Origin: Streptococcus suis
Lineage (GTDB): Bacteria > Bacillota > Bacilli > Lactobacillales > Streptococcaceae
Direction of reading: 5' to 3'
Assembly: GCF_019856455.1 (NCBI RefSeq)
Contig: NZ_CP082205.1
Coordinates: forward strand, 744,001-808,000
DNA: 64,000 nt
The notes beneath the pieces are model-generated. The model searched no databases, was not told the origin of the DNA, and worked only from the letters and a program-made list of their open reading frames with translations. A program made the position numbers and the translations under genes. Shown in pieces: positions 43,800 to 53,093 of this stretch. Every line of letters starts with the position of its first letter. Within the stretch, counting starts at the first letter, position 1.

Positions 43800-44088
43800 G
43801 GGAGCGGGAAAGAACTCGACTGGTCAAAAAAAGAGTTCGTCAACAAGTCTTTATTTCTAGTTGTTGAGCTGAAACAGTCACTACTCTGACTGTTTCACTC
43901 CCACCCCCGCATAGCTCCAACAGTCAGAGTAGTGACTGTTGGAGGTTGGAAATGAAGCGAACTCTGTTCGCATCAGTCGTAATGGTCAGATTTGGAGTGT
44001 AAAACACGAACAAATCTGCCAATCAACCACTGCGCTGAGATGTTGACACGAACCCTGAGAAGCGAGGTTGGTCTTTTTGCCCAGCCTC
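43800..44088 (+). repeat. Mosaic palindromic repeat, copy C
   Basis: About 289 bp in the orientation of A and B and closest to B. Internal hairpins are AACAGTCA/TGACTGTT and then CCAACAGTCA/TGACTGTTGG, whose loops are reverse complements of each other, so the second is an inverted copy of the first. It ends with the GAGGTTGG/CCAGCCTC terminator-like hairpin. It is embedded within the hairpin array. Confidence 0.85.
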
Positions 44089-44092
44089 TTTA

Positions 44093-44315
44093 TAAGTGGG
44101 TTACCCCACGTTTTAAGTTGAAAATGAGAACTGCCGGCAGGCAGTTTTTTTATATTCGGATAGGCTGTTTTAATCGGGAGATAGGAAAACCAGCAATGCA
44201 TGTTGCTGGTTTGTCCCCACCTTGACGGGTTGTTTTAGGTTGGAAATAGGAAACGCCGGCAGGCGTTTTTCTTTATATCAAGGTCCGGGGTACCTTTTTA
44301 GGTGGAAATGGGGAG
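44093..44315 (+). repeat. Tandem hairpin-module array, right part
   Basis: Resumes after copy C with GTGGGTTACCCCAC, the linker and ACTGCC/GGCAGT plus T tract; then AAACCAGCAA/TTGCTGGTTT; then ACGCC/GGCGT plus TTTTTCTTTATA; then GGTCC/GGTACC and linker. The units match the left part, so copy C appears to have inserted into, or been joined to, an existing array. No coding sequence. Confidence 0.7.
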
Positions 44316-44389
44316 TGTTCTCTCATGTTATTGCTATCTATGCAGTGGTCTTCAAATATAGTATAATGAATGTATATTTGGAGGTTTGT

Positions 44390-45145
44390 ATGATTAAAGT
44401 TGAAGAGATTTTATCGACTCTATCACCGAATCAAAAGGTTAACTATGATAAAGTGTTTCAAAAAATGGCAAGCACGTGGCAGGAAGCTGGGCTTCGACCG
44501 AACATTCTCATGCATGTCTGTTGTGCCCCATGCTCGACCTATACATTGGAGTACTTGACTCAATATGCAGATGTAACCATCTATTTTGCGAATTCCAATA
44601 TTCATCCAAAGGCGGAATACCAGCGGCGGGCAGCCGTGACGGCCCAGTTTGTCAAAGAATTTAATCAGAAAACTGGACAGTCGGTAGGCTACCTAGAAGC
44701 TGACTATAGCCCTCAGGAATTTTTCAAAAAAACTCAGCATCTTGCCAATGAGCCAGAGGGTGGAGATCGGTGTAAGGTTTGCTATGATTATCGGTTGGAT
44801 AAGACTGCGGAGAAGGCAGTTGAGCTTGGTTTTGACTATTTTGGTTCGGCTTTGACAATCAGTCCACATAAGAATTCGCAGACCATCAATGCTGTTGGGA
44901 TTGAGGTGCAGAAATTATACGATACCCAGTATCTTCCGAGTGACTTTAAGAAAAATGGAGGCTATCAGCGTTCAGTTCAAATGTGTGAAGAGTATGACAT
45001 TTATCGCCAGTGCTATTGTGGCTGTGTCTATGGAGCCAATGCCCAAGGTGTCAATCTCGTACAGGTAAAAAAAGAAGCCTTGGAATTTTTAAAAACGCAC
45101 AGAGATTATTCCCACATTCCTTTCAAGGTATTGGATAAGAATTGA
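44390..45145 (+). CDS. queH: Epoxyqueuosine reductase QueH
   Basis: A 251-residue DUF208/QueH enzyme performing the last step of queuosine synthesis on tRNA. Conserved cysteines are C-C-A-P-C near the N-terminus, C-K-V-C-Y-D in the middle and Y-C-G-C near the C-terminus; they bind an Fe-S cluster and a second metal in known QueH. ATG 44390 follows GGAGG and a TATAAT at about 44362-44367; the longer upstream frame runs through repeat sequence and is rejected. The product acts alone in this window. Confidence 0.9.
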   Translation: MIKVEEILSTLSPNQKVNYDKVFQKMASTWQEAGLRPNILMHVCCAPCSTYTLEYLTQYADVTIYFANSNIHPKAEYQRRAAVTAQFVKEFNQKTGQSVGYLEADYSPQEFFKKTQHLANEPEGGDRCKVCYDYRLDKTAEKAVELGFDYFGSALTISPHKNSQTINAVGIEVQKLYDTQYLPSDFKKNGGYQRSVQMCEEYDIYRQCYCGCVYGANAQGVNLVQVKKEALEFLKTHRDYSHIPFKVLDKN

Positions 45146-45187
45146 TTTTCATTTCTTTTCACAAAATATTAAAATCGTTTTCGGATT

Positions 45188-45197
45188 TGTGGTATAA
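45188..45197 (+). promoter_or_regulatory. Extended -10 promoter of the CBS-domain gene
   Basis: TGGTATAAT about 32 bp before the ATG at 45229; no clear -35. Confidence 0.45.
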
Positions 45198-45228
45198 TAA
45201 AGTATGATTTACCAAAGGAGGAAGTCCT

Positions 45229-45885
45229 ATGTCAGTTAAAGATTTTATGACCCGTAAAGTTGTTTACATTTCACCAGATACAACCATTGCACACGCTGCA
45301 GATATTATGCGTGAACAGGATTTGCACCGTCTACCTGTTATTGAAAATGATAAGTTGGTTGGTTTGGTCACTGAGGGAACGATCGCAGAAGCTAGTCCAT
45401 CGAAGGCAACTAGCCTATCTATTTACGAGATGAACTACCTTTTGAATAAGACTAAGGTCAAGGATGTGATGATTAATAATGTTATCACAGTCTCAGGTTA
45501 TGCTAGTCTTGAAGATGCTGCTTATCTCATGTACAAAAACAAGGTCGGTATCTTACCAGTCGTGGATAATGGTCAACTCTATGGAGTTATTACTGATCGT
45601 GATATTTTTGCAGCTTTTCTTCATGTCTCGGGTTATGGAGAAGAAGGAGTACGCGCTCGGTTCCTTGTTGAAAATAAGGCAGGGGAGTTAGAAAAAATTA
45701 TTCGATTGGTGGCAGATAAGGATTATAATATTGTATCTACTGTGCAACTTGCTACCAAGTCTGGAAAAGTTGTCATCGAAGTGCAGATTGACGGAAAAGT
45801 TGATGTTGAAGAAGTTCGAACTCTTTTCGAGGGTGCAGGTATCCAAGTGGATAGCTTGGTTCCGACTGTTGCTAAAAACATTTAA
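45229..45885 (+). CDS. CBS-domain protein with C-terminal ACT-like region (AcuB-like)
   Basis: 218 residues: two CBS repeats (about 5-60 and 80-135; VKDFMTRKVVYISPDTTIAHAADIM and VKDVMINNVITVSGYASLEDAAYLM in outline), then an ACT-like domain (145-215). CBS pairs bind adenosine nucleotides. The family resembles AcuB of Bacillus, but no acetoin genes are here and the role is unknown. Monocistronic with its own terminator. Confidence 0.8.
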   Translation: MSVKDFMTRKVVYISPDTTIAHAADIMREQDLHRLPVIENDKLVGLVTEGTIAEASPSKATSLSIYEMNYLLNKTKVKDVMINNVITVSGYASLEDAAYLMYKNKVGILPVVDNGQLYGVITDRDIFAAFLHVSGYGEEGVRARFLVENKAGELEKIIRLVADKDYNIVSTVQLATKSGKVVIEVQIDGKVDVEEVRTLFEGAGIQVDSLVPTVAKNI

Positions 45886-45909
45886 AAACCGAGATTTCTC
45901 GGTTTTTTT
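45884..45909 (+). terminator. Intrinsic terminator of the CBS-domain gene
   Basis: AAAAACCGAGA, loop TT, TCTCGGTTTTT and further T residues. Confidence 0.85.
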
Positions 45910-45941
45910 CTTTAGCTATCATTCTAGTATTTTAGGGGAAT

Positions 45942-45963
45942 GTGATATAATAAAGTATATCAC
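45942..45963. promoter_or_regulatory. Palindrome over the -10 of the xpaC-telA operon
   Basis: GTGATATA, six bases, TATATCAC: perfect 8-bp arms. The TATAAT -10 (45946-45951, with TG two bases before) lies inside it, so a bound repressor would block initiation. Regulator unknown. Confidence 0.5.
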
Positions 45964-45978
45964 GTATGAGGAGGCTCT

Positions 45979-46806
45979 ATGGGGTACAAATATAAAAAGT
46001 ATAAGAAATATGGTAAAAATAATTCAGGACTTGTGGCCCTCCTTGTTTTATTGGCAATCGGTTTTGTCATGAGTTTCTGGTATATCTTATTGCCCATTGG
46101 GCTCTTAATTGGCTATTTTTACAAGAGAGAGGCTATCCAGCGTTTTTTGAATGGAGATTCTATAAAACGCTTGCAGGCATTAACGCTATCTATTCGTTCG
46201 GGCTATGAAAAGCATCAAGAGCTCTTGGTGGAAAAGGGTAAGGATAAGGTTGTGTTACAGTTGCGAAACAGACTGTTAGGACAATTATTTGAATTAGATC
46301 AGCTCTATCAAAAAGTTGGAAAATATCTGGATGGATATGAAAGTAAAGAAGTTGTAGATACCTTGCAACTAAAATATCATTTAAAACTGCCAGAAGCTAA
46401 AACAGAAAAAAATACTGACACACAGGTTTCTACTGGTGGTAATGCTGTGATGGATGAACAAGGCATGATAGCGGATTTAGCTCCTGAAATTCTAGAAACC
46501 TATTGTAATATTCAAAGAGACAATCTTGTTATTCTTGAAAAGCTGGAAAAGGCGACAGATAAGCGGGAAGAATTGACAGCTATCCATGAGGCCAATATGA
46601 ATCGGTTTAACGATATTTTACAGGGGTATTTGAAAATCAAAAAATCACCGAAAGATTATTTCAACGCAGAAGAACGGTTGGTGCAGGCAAAATCAGCCAT
46701 GGAAATGTTTGATAAGGATTTGGATGATACCATCAAACAATTTAACGAAGCGGATATGAAAGATTTTGAAGTCAGTCTGCGTATGATGAAAAGAGAAGAG
46801 GAATAG
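45979..46806 (+). CDS. XpaC-like (5-bromo-4-chloroindolyl phosphate hydrolysis family) membrane protein
   Basis: 275 residues: basic N-terminus, two adjacent membrane helices (about 17-55) and a long helical cytoplasmic domain with likely coiled coils (150-275). This is the XpaC family plan. Despite the family name, no enzyme activity is established. It is followed five bases later by telA, the usual pairing, in which both contribute to resistance to cell-envelope stress or toxic anions. ATG 45979 follows GAGGAGG. Confidence 0.75.
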   Translation: MGYKYKKYKKYGKNNSGLVALLVLLAIGFVMSFWYILLPIGLLIGYFYKREAIQRFLNGDSIKRLQALTLSIRSGYEKHQELLVEKGKDKVVLQLRNRLLGQLFELDQLYQKVGKYLDGYESKEVVDTLQLKYHLKLPEAKTEKNTDTQVSTGGNAVMDEQGMIADLAPEILETYCNIQRDNLVILEKLEKATDKREELTAIHEANMNRFNDILQGYLKIKKSPKDYFNAEERLVQAKSAMEMFDKDLDDTIKQFNEADMKDFEVSLRMMKREEE

Positions 46807-46811
46807 AGAAG

Positions 46812-48083
46812 ATGTCAGGATTTAATTTCGATATTGATCAGATTGCTAATAATAGTTTATCAACCAAAGATAAGACAACAGAGCTTATTCAAGCGACTCC
46901 GACTGAAGATAATTCAAAAGTGTCTTTCTTGGCACAGTTGACACCGGAACAACAAACAGGTATTCGTGCCAAGGCTCCCCAATTGGTGGATAATTTCTTA
47001 GCTAATCAAAATGCCCTCTTGGATTTTGGTAAGGAAGCGGTAGAAGAAGTCAATGCCACGGTCAATCATATTTTGTCAGAACAGAAGAAGATTGAAATTC
47101 CACAGGTGGATGAGCTTTTGGCCAATACCAACCGTGAATTGAATGGTTTTGTGGCTAAGTATAAGGACATTTCCACAACTGCTGAATTAGAAAAGAAACC
47201 AGGTTTCTTCCAACGCCTGTTCAAGCAGACCAAAAATGATTTGCAGGAATTTTATTTCGATTCACAGACCATTGAAAAGAAAATGGATAGCATGGCAGCC
47301 AGTGTGGTCAAGCAGGAAGAGGTGTTGGCGCGCAATATTGTTTCTGCGGAGCTTTTGATTGAAAATAATACCAAGTCTATCGAGAATTTGGTGGGGGTCA
47401 TCGCCTTTATTGAAGCGACTGGTCAGGAAGCTGCAGAGCGTGCAAAATTGGCACAAGAAAACCTCGCAACTTTAGTACCAACTACAGTCGATTATCAAGT
47501 AGCTTCTGAGAAGTTAGCACGTGTAACAGAGGTTGCTAATATCCTCGAACAACAACATTCTGAGTATATGAGTCGCTTGTATGTCGCGTGGACAACGACA
47601 CCGCAGATGCGTAATCTGGTCAAGGTTTCTTCGGATATGAAACAGCGCCTTGGGATGTTACGTCGCAATACTATTCCAACAATGAAATTGTCTATTGCAC
47701 AGTTGGGCATCTTACAACAATCTATCAAGTCTAGCCAGACGGCAGATGCGATTGTCAATGCTAATAATGCTGCCCTTCAAATGCTTGCGGATACATCAAA
47801 AGAAGCCATCCCGATGATGGAACGCACAGCTCAGAATCCGACCCTTTCAGTAGCATCTGTTACCAAATTGGCAGAAAGTTTGGTTGCCCAAAATAATGGC
47901 ATTATTGCAGCTATAGATGAAGGGCGTCAGAAACGTCGTGAGCTGGAAGCGGCTATTATCCGTTCGGCTGAAACCATCAATGATTCTGTTAAGCTACGCG
48001 ATCAAAAAATCATTGCTGCTTTGCTGGAGCAAGGCAAAGAAGCACAGTCTGAGGCAGAGCAACCACTTGAAACCAATCAATAA
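46812..48083 (+). CDS. TelA/KlaA-family toxic anion resistance protein
   Basis: A 423-residue all-helical TelA protein; the conserved core includes PGFFQRLFKQTKNDLQEFY, RLYVAWTTTPQMRNLV and the Asn/Ala-rich 'ADAIVNANNAALQMLADTS'. No membrane segment. Named for tellurite resistance on plasmids; in Gram-positives it is more often linked to tolerance of envelope antibiotics. Second gene of a two-gene operon. Confidence 0.85.
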   Translation: MSGFNFDIDQIANNSLSTKDKTTELIQATPTEDNSKVSFLAQLTPEQQTGIRAKAPQLVDNFLANQNALLDFGKEAVEEVNATVNHILSEQKKIEIPQVDELLANTNRELNGFVAKYKDISTTAELEKKPGFFQRLFKQTKNDLQEFYFDSQTIEKKMDSMAASVVKQEEVLARNIVSAELLIENNTKSIENLVGVIAFIEATGQEAAERAKLAQENLATLVPTTVDYQVASEKLARVTEVANILEQQHSEYMSRLYVAWTTTPQMRNLVKVSSDMKQRLGMLRRNTIPTMKLSIAQLGILQQSIKSSQTADAIVNANNAALQMLADTSKEAIPMMERTAQNPTLSVASVTKLAESLVAQNNGIIAAIDEGRQKRRELEAAIIRSAETINDSVKLRDQKIIAALLEQGKEAQSEAEQPLETNQ

Positions 48084-48087
48084 TATA

Positions 48088-48121
48088 AAACCTGCAGTTC
48101 AGCGAAACTGCAGGTTTGTTT
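48088..48121. terminator. Bidirectional terminator between telA and the YitT gene
   Basis: AAACCTGCAGTT, loop CAGCGA, AACTGCAGGTTT: a perfect 12-bp stem with T tracts on both strands. Confidence 0.9.
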
Positions 48122-48986
48122 AATGGCGTTCTATTGGTTTTTTATCTCGATCTAAAGTAAATCCCTCACCGAGTACTTCATGTGCGTCTGTAATGGTGAT
48201 AAATGCGTGGGGGTCAATGCGATGAATAAGCTCCTTCATCTCTTGGAGTTGGCTCTTGTATATGACCGAGTAAATCATGTTGACATCGGCTTTGCTGTAG
48301 AAACCTTGTGCTTTGATAAAGGTGACACCACGCTCGATTTCACAATCAATAGCCTGAGCCAATTGGTCAGATTTTTGAGAAACAATCATAACACCCTTGC
48401 TACCATATCCGCCCTCCGTGACAAAGTCAATAACCTTGGAAGCAATAGCAACCATCATTAAAGTATATAGAACTGTTCGGAGGTCTTTAAAAACAATAAC
48501 AATCAGAGTTAGGATGAGGATGTCAACTGCAAGAATGATTTGTCCAATGGAGTAAGGTAGGAATTTATGACCTATACGAGCAATAATATCGCTTCCCCCA
48601 GTCGTTCCGCCAGCACGGAAGATGGTTCCTAAACCTAGTCCCATAAGAATCCCACCAAGGATACTAACGAGTATCAAATCTTGTTGTAGATTGATTGAAA
48701 AATGGATTTTTTCAAAAATGGCCAACCAAAAGGTAACGCTAAAGGTTCCTAAGATACTGAGATAGAGAGTCTTCTTTCCGAGTATTTTCCACCCGAGGAT
48801 GAACAATGGAATATTAATCACAATGTTCATTATCCAAGGTTGAATATGAAGAAGGTAGTAAATAATCAGCGTCAATCCCGTTGCGCCACCCTCGAATAGA
48901 CGATTGGGCATGATTAAATAATTTAGCCCAAAGGCAAATAGCCCTGCACCAAGCAAAATAAGTAAAATATTTTTCAAACGAACCAT
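48120..48986 (-). CDS. YitT-family membrane protein
   Basis: 288 residues. Five to six helices (LLILLGAGLFAFGLNYLIM first) carry the family's conserved RAGGTTGGSDIIARI segment, followed by a C-terminal soluble DUF2179 domain (GVTFIKAQGFYSKADVNMIYSVIYKSQL in outline). Function unknown; the family is widespread in Firmicutes. The frame extends to 49055, but the ATG at 48986 follows GGAGGTG and begins the first helix properly. Confidence 0.85.
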   Translation of the reverse strand: MVRLKNILLILLGAGLFAFGLNYLIMPNRLFEGGATGLTLIIYYLLHIQPWIMNIVINIPLFILGWKILGKKTLYLSILGTFSVTFWLAIFEKIHFSINLQQDLILVSILGGILMGLGLGTIFRAGGTTGGSDIIARIGHKFLPYSIGQIILAVDILILTLIVIVFKDLRTVLYTLMMVAIASKVIDFVTEGGYGSKGVMIVSQKSDQLAQAIDCEIERGVTFIKAQGFYSKADVNMIYSVIYKSQLQEMKELIHRIDPHAFITITDAHEVLGEGFTLDRDKKPIERH

Positions 48987-49160
48987 AAGCACCTCCGAAT
49001 ATGTGTGTATATCAATTTTAAAAGATTTTCTCCATAAAAACAAGTCAATTTTCAAGTGATTTTTTGACTAATTTTTGGTAAAATGGAATGAATATCTAAG
49101 AACCAGTCTTCACAAGTGAAGTGCTGGACTGTGCATACTGGTACTAAGAGCGAGGGAAAG

Positions 49161-49799
49161 ATGAGAAACGGTTTTTTTATTACATTTGAAGGTCCAGATG
49201 GGGCAGGGAAAACGACGGTATTGCAACAGTTATTGCCAGCCTTGCAGGAATTGGGGCCAGAAGTAGTCACAACTAGAGAGCCAGGTGGGGTGGCGATTGC
49301 AGAAGAAATTCGCAATATAATTCTCAATCCTGCCAATACAGCGATGGATGATAAGACGGAGCTGTTATTGTTCATTGCAGCACGACGTCAGCATTTGAAA
49401 GAAAAGATTCTTCCACCCTTGGCACAGGGGAAATTGCTCTTGATTGATCGTTTTATCGATTCCTCTATTGCCTATCAAGGATTTGGACGGGGCTTGGATA
49501 TAGATGACATCCATTGGCTCAACCAGTTTGCAACAGATGGTTTAAAGCCAGATTTAACCCTCTATTTTGATATTGATACAGAGGAGGGGCTGGCTCGAAT
49601 TGCCCGCAATGCTGACCGTGATGTGGATCGCTTGGATATGGAAAAAGCAGATATGCATAGACGGGTGCGTCAAGGCTATCTTAGTATTTTAGAGCAGGAA
49701 CCAGAGCGGTTTGTAAAGATTGATGCCAGTCAGCCACTAGAGGCTGTTGTTGCAGATGCTCTGGTGGTCATTAAGAAACGGTTTGCAGAAAGAACATGA
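49161..49799 (+). CDS. tmk: Thymidylate kinase
   Basis: 212 residues. The P-loop is [11 protein letters not shown], the DR(Y/F/I) motif is [10 protein letters not shown] and the lid follows ([12 protein letters not shown]). It phosphorylates dTMP to dTDP. ATG 49161 follows GAGGG; the upstream frame includes a hairpin-forming leader (CTTCAC/GTGAAG) and is not used. Its stop overlaps holB by four bases (ATGA). Confidence 0.95.
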   Translation: MRNGFFITFEGPDGAGKTTVLQQLLPALQELGPEVVTTREPGGVAIAEEIRNIILNPANTAMDDKTELLLFIAARRQHLKEKILPPLAQGKLLLIDRFIDSSIAYQGFGRGLDIDDIHWLNQFATDGLKPDLTLYFDIDTEEGLARIARNADRDVDRLDMEKADMHRRVRQGYLSILEQEPERFVKIDASQPLEAVVADALVVIKKRFAERT

Positions 49800-50680
49800 A
49801 GATTGAAGAACTTAGAAACTTACAACCCAGTGTATTTCAACGTTTTGTGACAATTTTAGAGCAGAGACGTTTGGCACATGCCTATCTATTTTCAGGTGAC
49901 TTTGCTAGTTTTGATATGGCAATTTTTCTCAGTCAATCGTTATTTTGTCAGGAGAAAGAAGGCGTCCTTCCTTGTCAGAAGTGTCGGTCTTGTCGCCTAA
50001 TTGAAGCAAATGAGTTTTCAGATCTTACTGTTATTGCACCGCAGGGAAATGTTATCAAAACAGACACGATACGTGAATTAGTTAAGAATTTTTCACAATC
50101 TGGATTTGAATCCAATAAGCAGGTTTTCATTATTCGTGATGCTGAGAAAATGCATGCTAACGCAGCCAACTCTTTGCTAAAAGTGATTGAAGAACCTCAG
50201 TCAGCTATTCACATCTTCTTATTGACCAATCAGGAAGAAGCTGTCCTTCCTACTATCAAGAGTCGGACACAGATTATAGGTTTTCCTAAAAATATTCCGG
50301 CCATGGAGCGAATGTTAGAAGAGGAGGGCTTGTTAAAAACACAAGCGAATCTCTTAGCTCAACTGGTTTCAAGTCAAGAAGAAGCGAAAAAGTTAGCAGA
50401 AAATAAAAACTTTTTAGATTTGATGGGACAGGCAAAGAAATTTACAGACTTGCTCTTGGTGGAGCCTACACGTGCATATTTGCAAGTTGGAATCCTAGTG
50501 TCTTTAGCTGTGGAAAAAGCTGAGCAGGGGCGTTTGTTTGACCTTCTGAGTCTGATATTATCTGAGAAAATGATGGAATCGGCAAATGTACGTGAAAAAA
50601 TGGATGCTGTTCTTAAGGCTAAGAAGATGTGGCAGGCAAACGTAAGTCTACAAAATAGTCTAGAGTATATAACTCTGTAA
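49796..50680 (+). CDS. holB: DNA polymerase III delta' subunit
   Basis: A 294-residue clamp-loader subunit. It has the AAA+ fold with a degenerate P-loop ([11 protein letters not shown]), as delta' does not hydrolyse ATP, a four-cysteine zinc site (C..C-Q-K-C-R-S-C) and the sensor region ([12 protein letters not shown], then SRTQ). It is translationally coupled to tmk and followed by yabA and rsmI, the conserved Firmicute replication/ribosome cluster. Confidence 0.93.
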   Translation: MKIEELRNLQPSVFQRFVTILEQRRLAHAYLFSGDFASFDMAIFLSQSLFCQEKEGVLPCQKCRSCRLIEANEFSDLTVIAPQGNVIKTDTIRELVKNFSQSGFESNKQVFIIRDAEKMHANAANSLLKVIEEPQSAIHIFLLTNQEEAVLPTIKSRTQIIGFPKNIPAMERMLEEEGLLKTQANLLAQLVSSQEEAKKLAENKNFLDLMGQAKKFTDLLLVEPTRAYLQVGILVSLAVEKAEQGRLFDLLSLILSEKMMESANVREKMDAVLKAKKMWQANVSLQNSLEYITL

Positions 50681-50699
50681 AATAAAAGAAAGGGAGATA

Positions 50700-51017
50700 A
50701 TGGATAAAAAAGAAATTTTTGATGCCCTAGATGATTTTTCGCAGAATCTTCTAACCACGTTGGCAGAAGTGGATGCTATCAAAAAGCATTTACAGGGAGT
50801 TATTGATGAAAATACGACCCTCCGTTTGGAAAATTCCAAGTTGCGCGAACGTTTGGAAAAAGATGATAAGACAGGCCATAAATCTTCCAACTTTGGTAAG
50901 GAGAATTTGGAGAATATTTACGAAGATGGTTTCCATATTTGTACCTTCTCTTATGGTCAACGTAGGGATAATGATGAACCTTGTATGTTCTGTGTAGAAT
51001 TATTGAATCGAGATTAG
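50700..51017 (+). CDS. yabA: Replication initiation control protein YabA
   Basis: 105 residues: an N-terminal coiled coil (about 1-60) that tetramerises, and a C-terminal zinc module H-I-C ... C-M-F-C. YabA binds DnaA and the DnaN sliding clamp and prevents over-initiation. It starts behind AAAGGGAG, 19 bases after holB, and ends one base before rsmI. Confidence 0.93.
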   Translation: MDKKEIFDALDDFSQNLLTTLAEVDAIKKHLQGVIDENTTLRLENSKLRERLEKDDKTGHKSSNFGKENLENIYEDGFHICTFSYGQRRDNDEPCMFCVELLNRD

Positions 51018-51018
51018 G

Positions 51019-51882
51019 ATGAAAGTACAAAAATCATTTAAGGGACAGACGAGTTTTGGGACTTTATACCTGGTGCCAACGCCAATTGGAAACTTACAGG
51101 ATATGACATTCCGAGCTGTTCAGATTTTGAAAGAAGTGGATATAATTGCAGCGGAAGATACGAGAAATACAGGCCTCCTACTCAAACATTTTGAAGTAGA
51201 AACCAAGCAAATATCCTTTCATGAACACAATGCCCATGAAAAAATTCCAGTTTTGATTGATTGGCTCAAATCTGGTCAGTCCATTGCGCAAGTTTCTGAT
51301 GCAGGTTTGCCTTCCATTTCGGATCCTGGTCATGACCTGGTAGGGGCAGCGATTGCGGAAGATATTCCTGTTGTAGCACTTCCAGGAGCATCGGCGGGAA
51401 TTACAGCCTTGATTGCATCTGGTTTGGCACCCCAACCACATATTTTTTATGGATTTTTACCGAGAAAATCGGGGCAGCAAAAAGAATTTTTCCAAGAAAA
51501 AAAGACCTATCCTGAGACGCAAATTTTCTATGAATCTCCATATCGTGTGGCAGATACCTTAGAAAATATGTTGACAGTTTATGGTGATCGTCAGGTAACA
51601 GTTGTTCGAGAGTTGACCAAGTTATACGAAGAATACCAGAGAGGAAGCATTTCCGAATTACTAGAGTATTTGGAAGAAAATCCACTTAAGGGAGAATGCT
51701 TGATTATTGTCGAGGGTGCTGGTGAGGTAGTCTATCCTTCTGCTGACGAAGTAGACTTGAAGGCTGAGGTAGAAAGGGAAATTGCAAGTGGCATAAAACC
51801 TAATCAGGCTATCAAAGAAGTGGCCAAACGCTACCAACTCAAAAAACAAGAAGTATACGATATTTATCATGGACTAGGCTAA
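51019..51882 (+). CDS. rsmI: 16S rRNA (cytidine1402-2'-O)-methyltransferase
   Basis: A 287-residue tetrapyrrole-methylase-fold enzyme: LYLVPTPIGNLQDMTFRA, AAEDTRNTG, VSDAGLPSISDPG and LPGASAGITALIASG are diagnostic in order. It 2'-O-methylates C1402 of 16S rRNA. Last gene of the tmk-holB-yabA-rsmI operon; a terminator overlaps its end. Confidence 0.95.
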   Translation: MKVQKSFKGQTSFGTLYLVPTPIGNLQDMTFRAVQILKEVDIIAAEDTRNTGLLLKHFEVETKQISFHEHNAHEKIPVLIDWLKSGQSIAQVSDAGLPSISDPGHDLVGAAIAEDIPVVALPGASAGITALIASGLAPQPHIFYGFLPRKSGQQKEFFQEKKTYPETQIFYESPYRVADTLENMLTVYGDRQVTVVRELTKLYEEYQRGSISELLEYLEENPLKGECLIIVEGAGEVVYPSADEVDLKAEVEREIASGIKPNQAIKEVAKRYQLKKQEVYDIYHGLG

Positions 51883-51899
51883 TGCTTGGTCTTTTTGGT
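51873..51899 (+). terminator. Intrinsic terminator of rsmI
   Basis: GACTAGGC, loop TAAT, GCTTGGTC (two G-T pairs), then five T residues. The stop codon lies in the stem-loop. Confidence 0.75.
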
Positions 51900-52001
51900 T
51901 TTTAGGTATTTTCCGTACCTTTTCTGAGAACTCAGCATATTTTATGGAATTGTCTGAATATTTGTGATATAATGAACAGACTAACTTAATGGAGGGATTT
52001 T

Positions 52002-53093
52002 ATGACAATCTACAACTTCTCTGCAGGTCCTGCAGTATTGCCAAAACCAGTGCTTGAACGTGCTCAAGCTGAATTCTTGGACTACAATGGTTCGGGAATG
52101 AGTGTTTTGGAGATGTCCCATCGCTCCAAGGACTTCGATGATATTATTAAAGGTGCTGAAGCGACGCTTCGTGAATTGATGGCCATTCCAGATAACTACA
52201 AGGTGTTGTTCTTACAAGGTGGAGCATCTTTGGAATTTACTATGATTCCTCTCAACTTTGCCCAAGGTAAAAAAGCCTACTATCTTGTCGGTGGCTCATG
52301 GGGTAAAAAAGCCTATACTGAGGCTGTGAAGCTATCTAAGACTATTGACTTTGAACCAATCTTGCTTGGCTCTACAGAAGATATCACCTATGCAGAATTG
52401 CCAACCTTCGATAAAAATGATATTGATCCAACTGCTGCTTACGTGCATTTGACAACAAATAACACTATTGAAGGAACAGCAGTTTATGAAATTCCTGACA
52501 CCAATGGTGTGCCAGTCATTGCCGACATGTCTTCGAACATCTTAGCGGCTCGCTATAATGTTGAAGATTTTGCCATGATTTATGCTGGCGCTCAGAAAAA
52601 TATTGGTCCTGCTGGTGTGACGGTGGTGATTGTTCGTGAGGACTTCCTCAATGATCAACCAATGCTTTCAAGCATGTTGGACTACCGTATTCAAGCAGAA
52701 AATGACTCTCTTTATAATACGCCACCAGCTTATTCTATCTATATTTCTAAACTCGTCTTTGAATGGGTAAAAGAAATCGGTGGTGTGGACGAAATGGAAA
52801 AAATCAACCGTGAAAAAGCAGGTCTGCTCTACGATTACATTGACGCGTCAGCTTTTTACAGCAACCCTGTTCGTAAAAAAGAAGAGCGTTCAGTAGCGAA
52901 CATTCCTTTTGTATCTCCAAGTGAGGAATTGGATGCCAAATTTGTCAAGGAAGCGACAGCAGCAGGCTTCAAGAACATCAAGGGACACCGCTCTGTTGGC
53001 GGTATGCGAGCGTCACTCTACAATGCCTTCCCACGTCAAGGTGTGGTCGACTTGATTGATTTTATGAAAAAATTTGCAGCGGAGAATGCTTAA
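52002..53093 (+). CDS. serC: Phosphoserine aminotransferase
   Basis: A 363-residue PLP enzyme converting 3-phosphohydroxypyruvate and glutamate to phosphoserine. Markers are [25 protein letters not shown], the PLP Lys in [14 protein letters not shown] and [15 protein letters not shown]. Promoter TGATATAAT about 33 bp upstream. It overlaps the next GNAT gene by one base and belongs to the serC-GNAT-serA unit. Confidence 0.95.
   Translation: MTIYNFSAGPAVLPKPVLERAQAEFLDYNGSGMSVLEMSHRSKDFDDIIKGAEATLRELMAIPDNYKVLFLQGGASLEFTMIPLNFAQGKKAYYLVGGSWGKKAYTEAVKLSKTIDFEPILLGSTEDITYAELPTFDKNDIDPTAAYVHLTTNNTIEGTAVYEIPDTNGVPVIADMSSNILAARYNVEDFAMIYAGAQKNIGPAGVTVVIVREDFLNDQPMLSSMLDYRIQAENDSLYNTPPAYSIYISKLVFEWVKEIGGVDEMEKINREKAGLLYDYIDASAFYSNPVRKKEERSVANIPFVSPSEELDAKFVKEATAAGFKNIKGHRSVGGMRASLYNAFPRQGVVDLIDFMKKFAAENA

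Noticed and set aside
43640..44315. CRISPR-like spacing of repeats between livF and queH
   Set aside because: The constant part is a linker plus hairpins with variable stems, there are no unique spacers of even length, and no cas genes are in the window.
44222..44389. N-terminal extension of QueH reaching into the repeat array
   Set aside because: The extension is made of repeat and hairpin sequence; a good ribosome site and promoter precede ATG 44390, which fits the family start.
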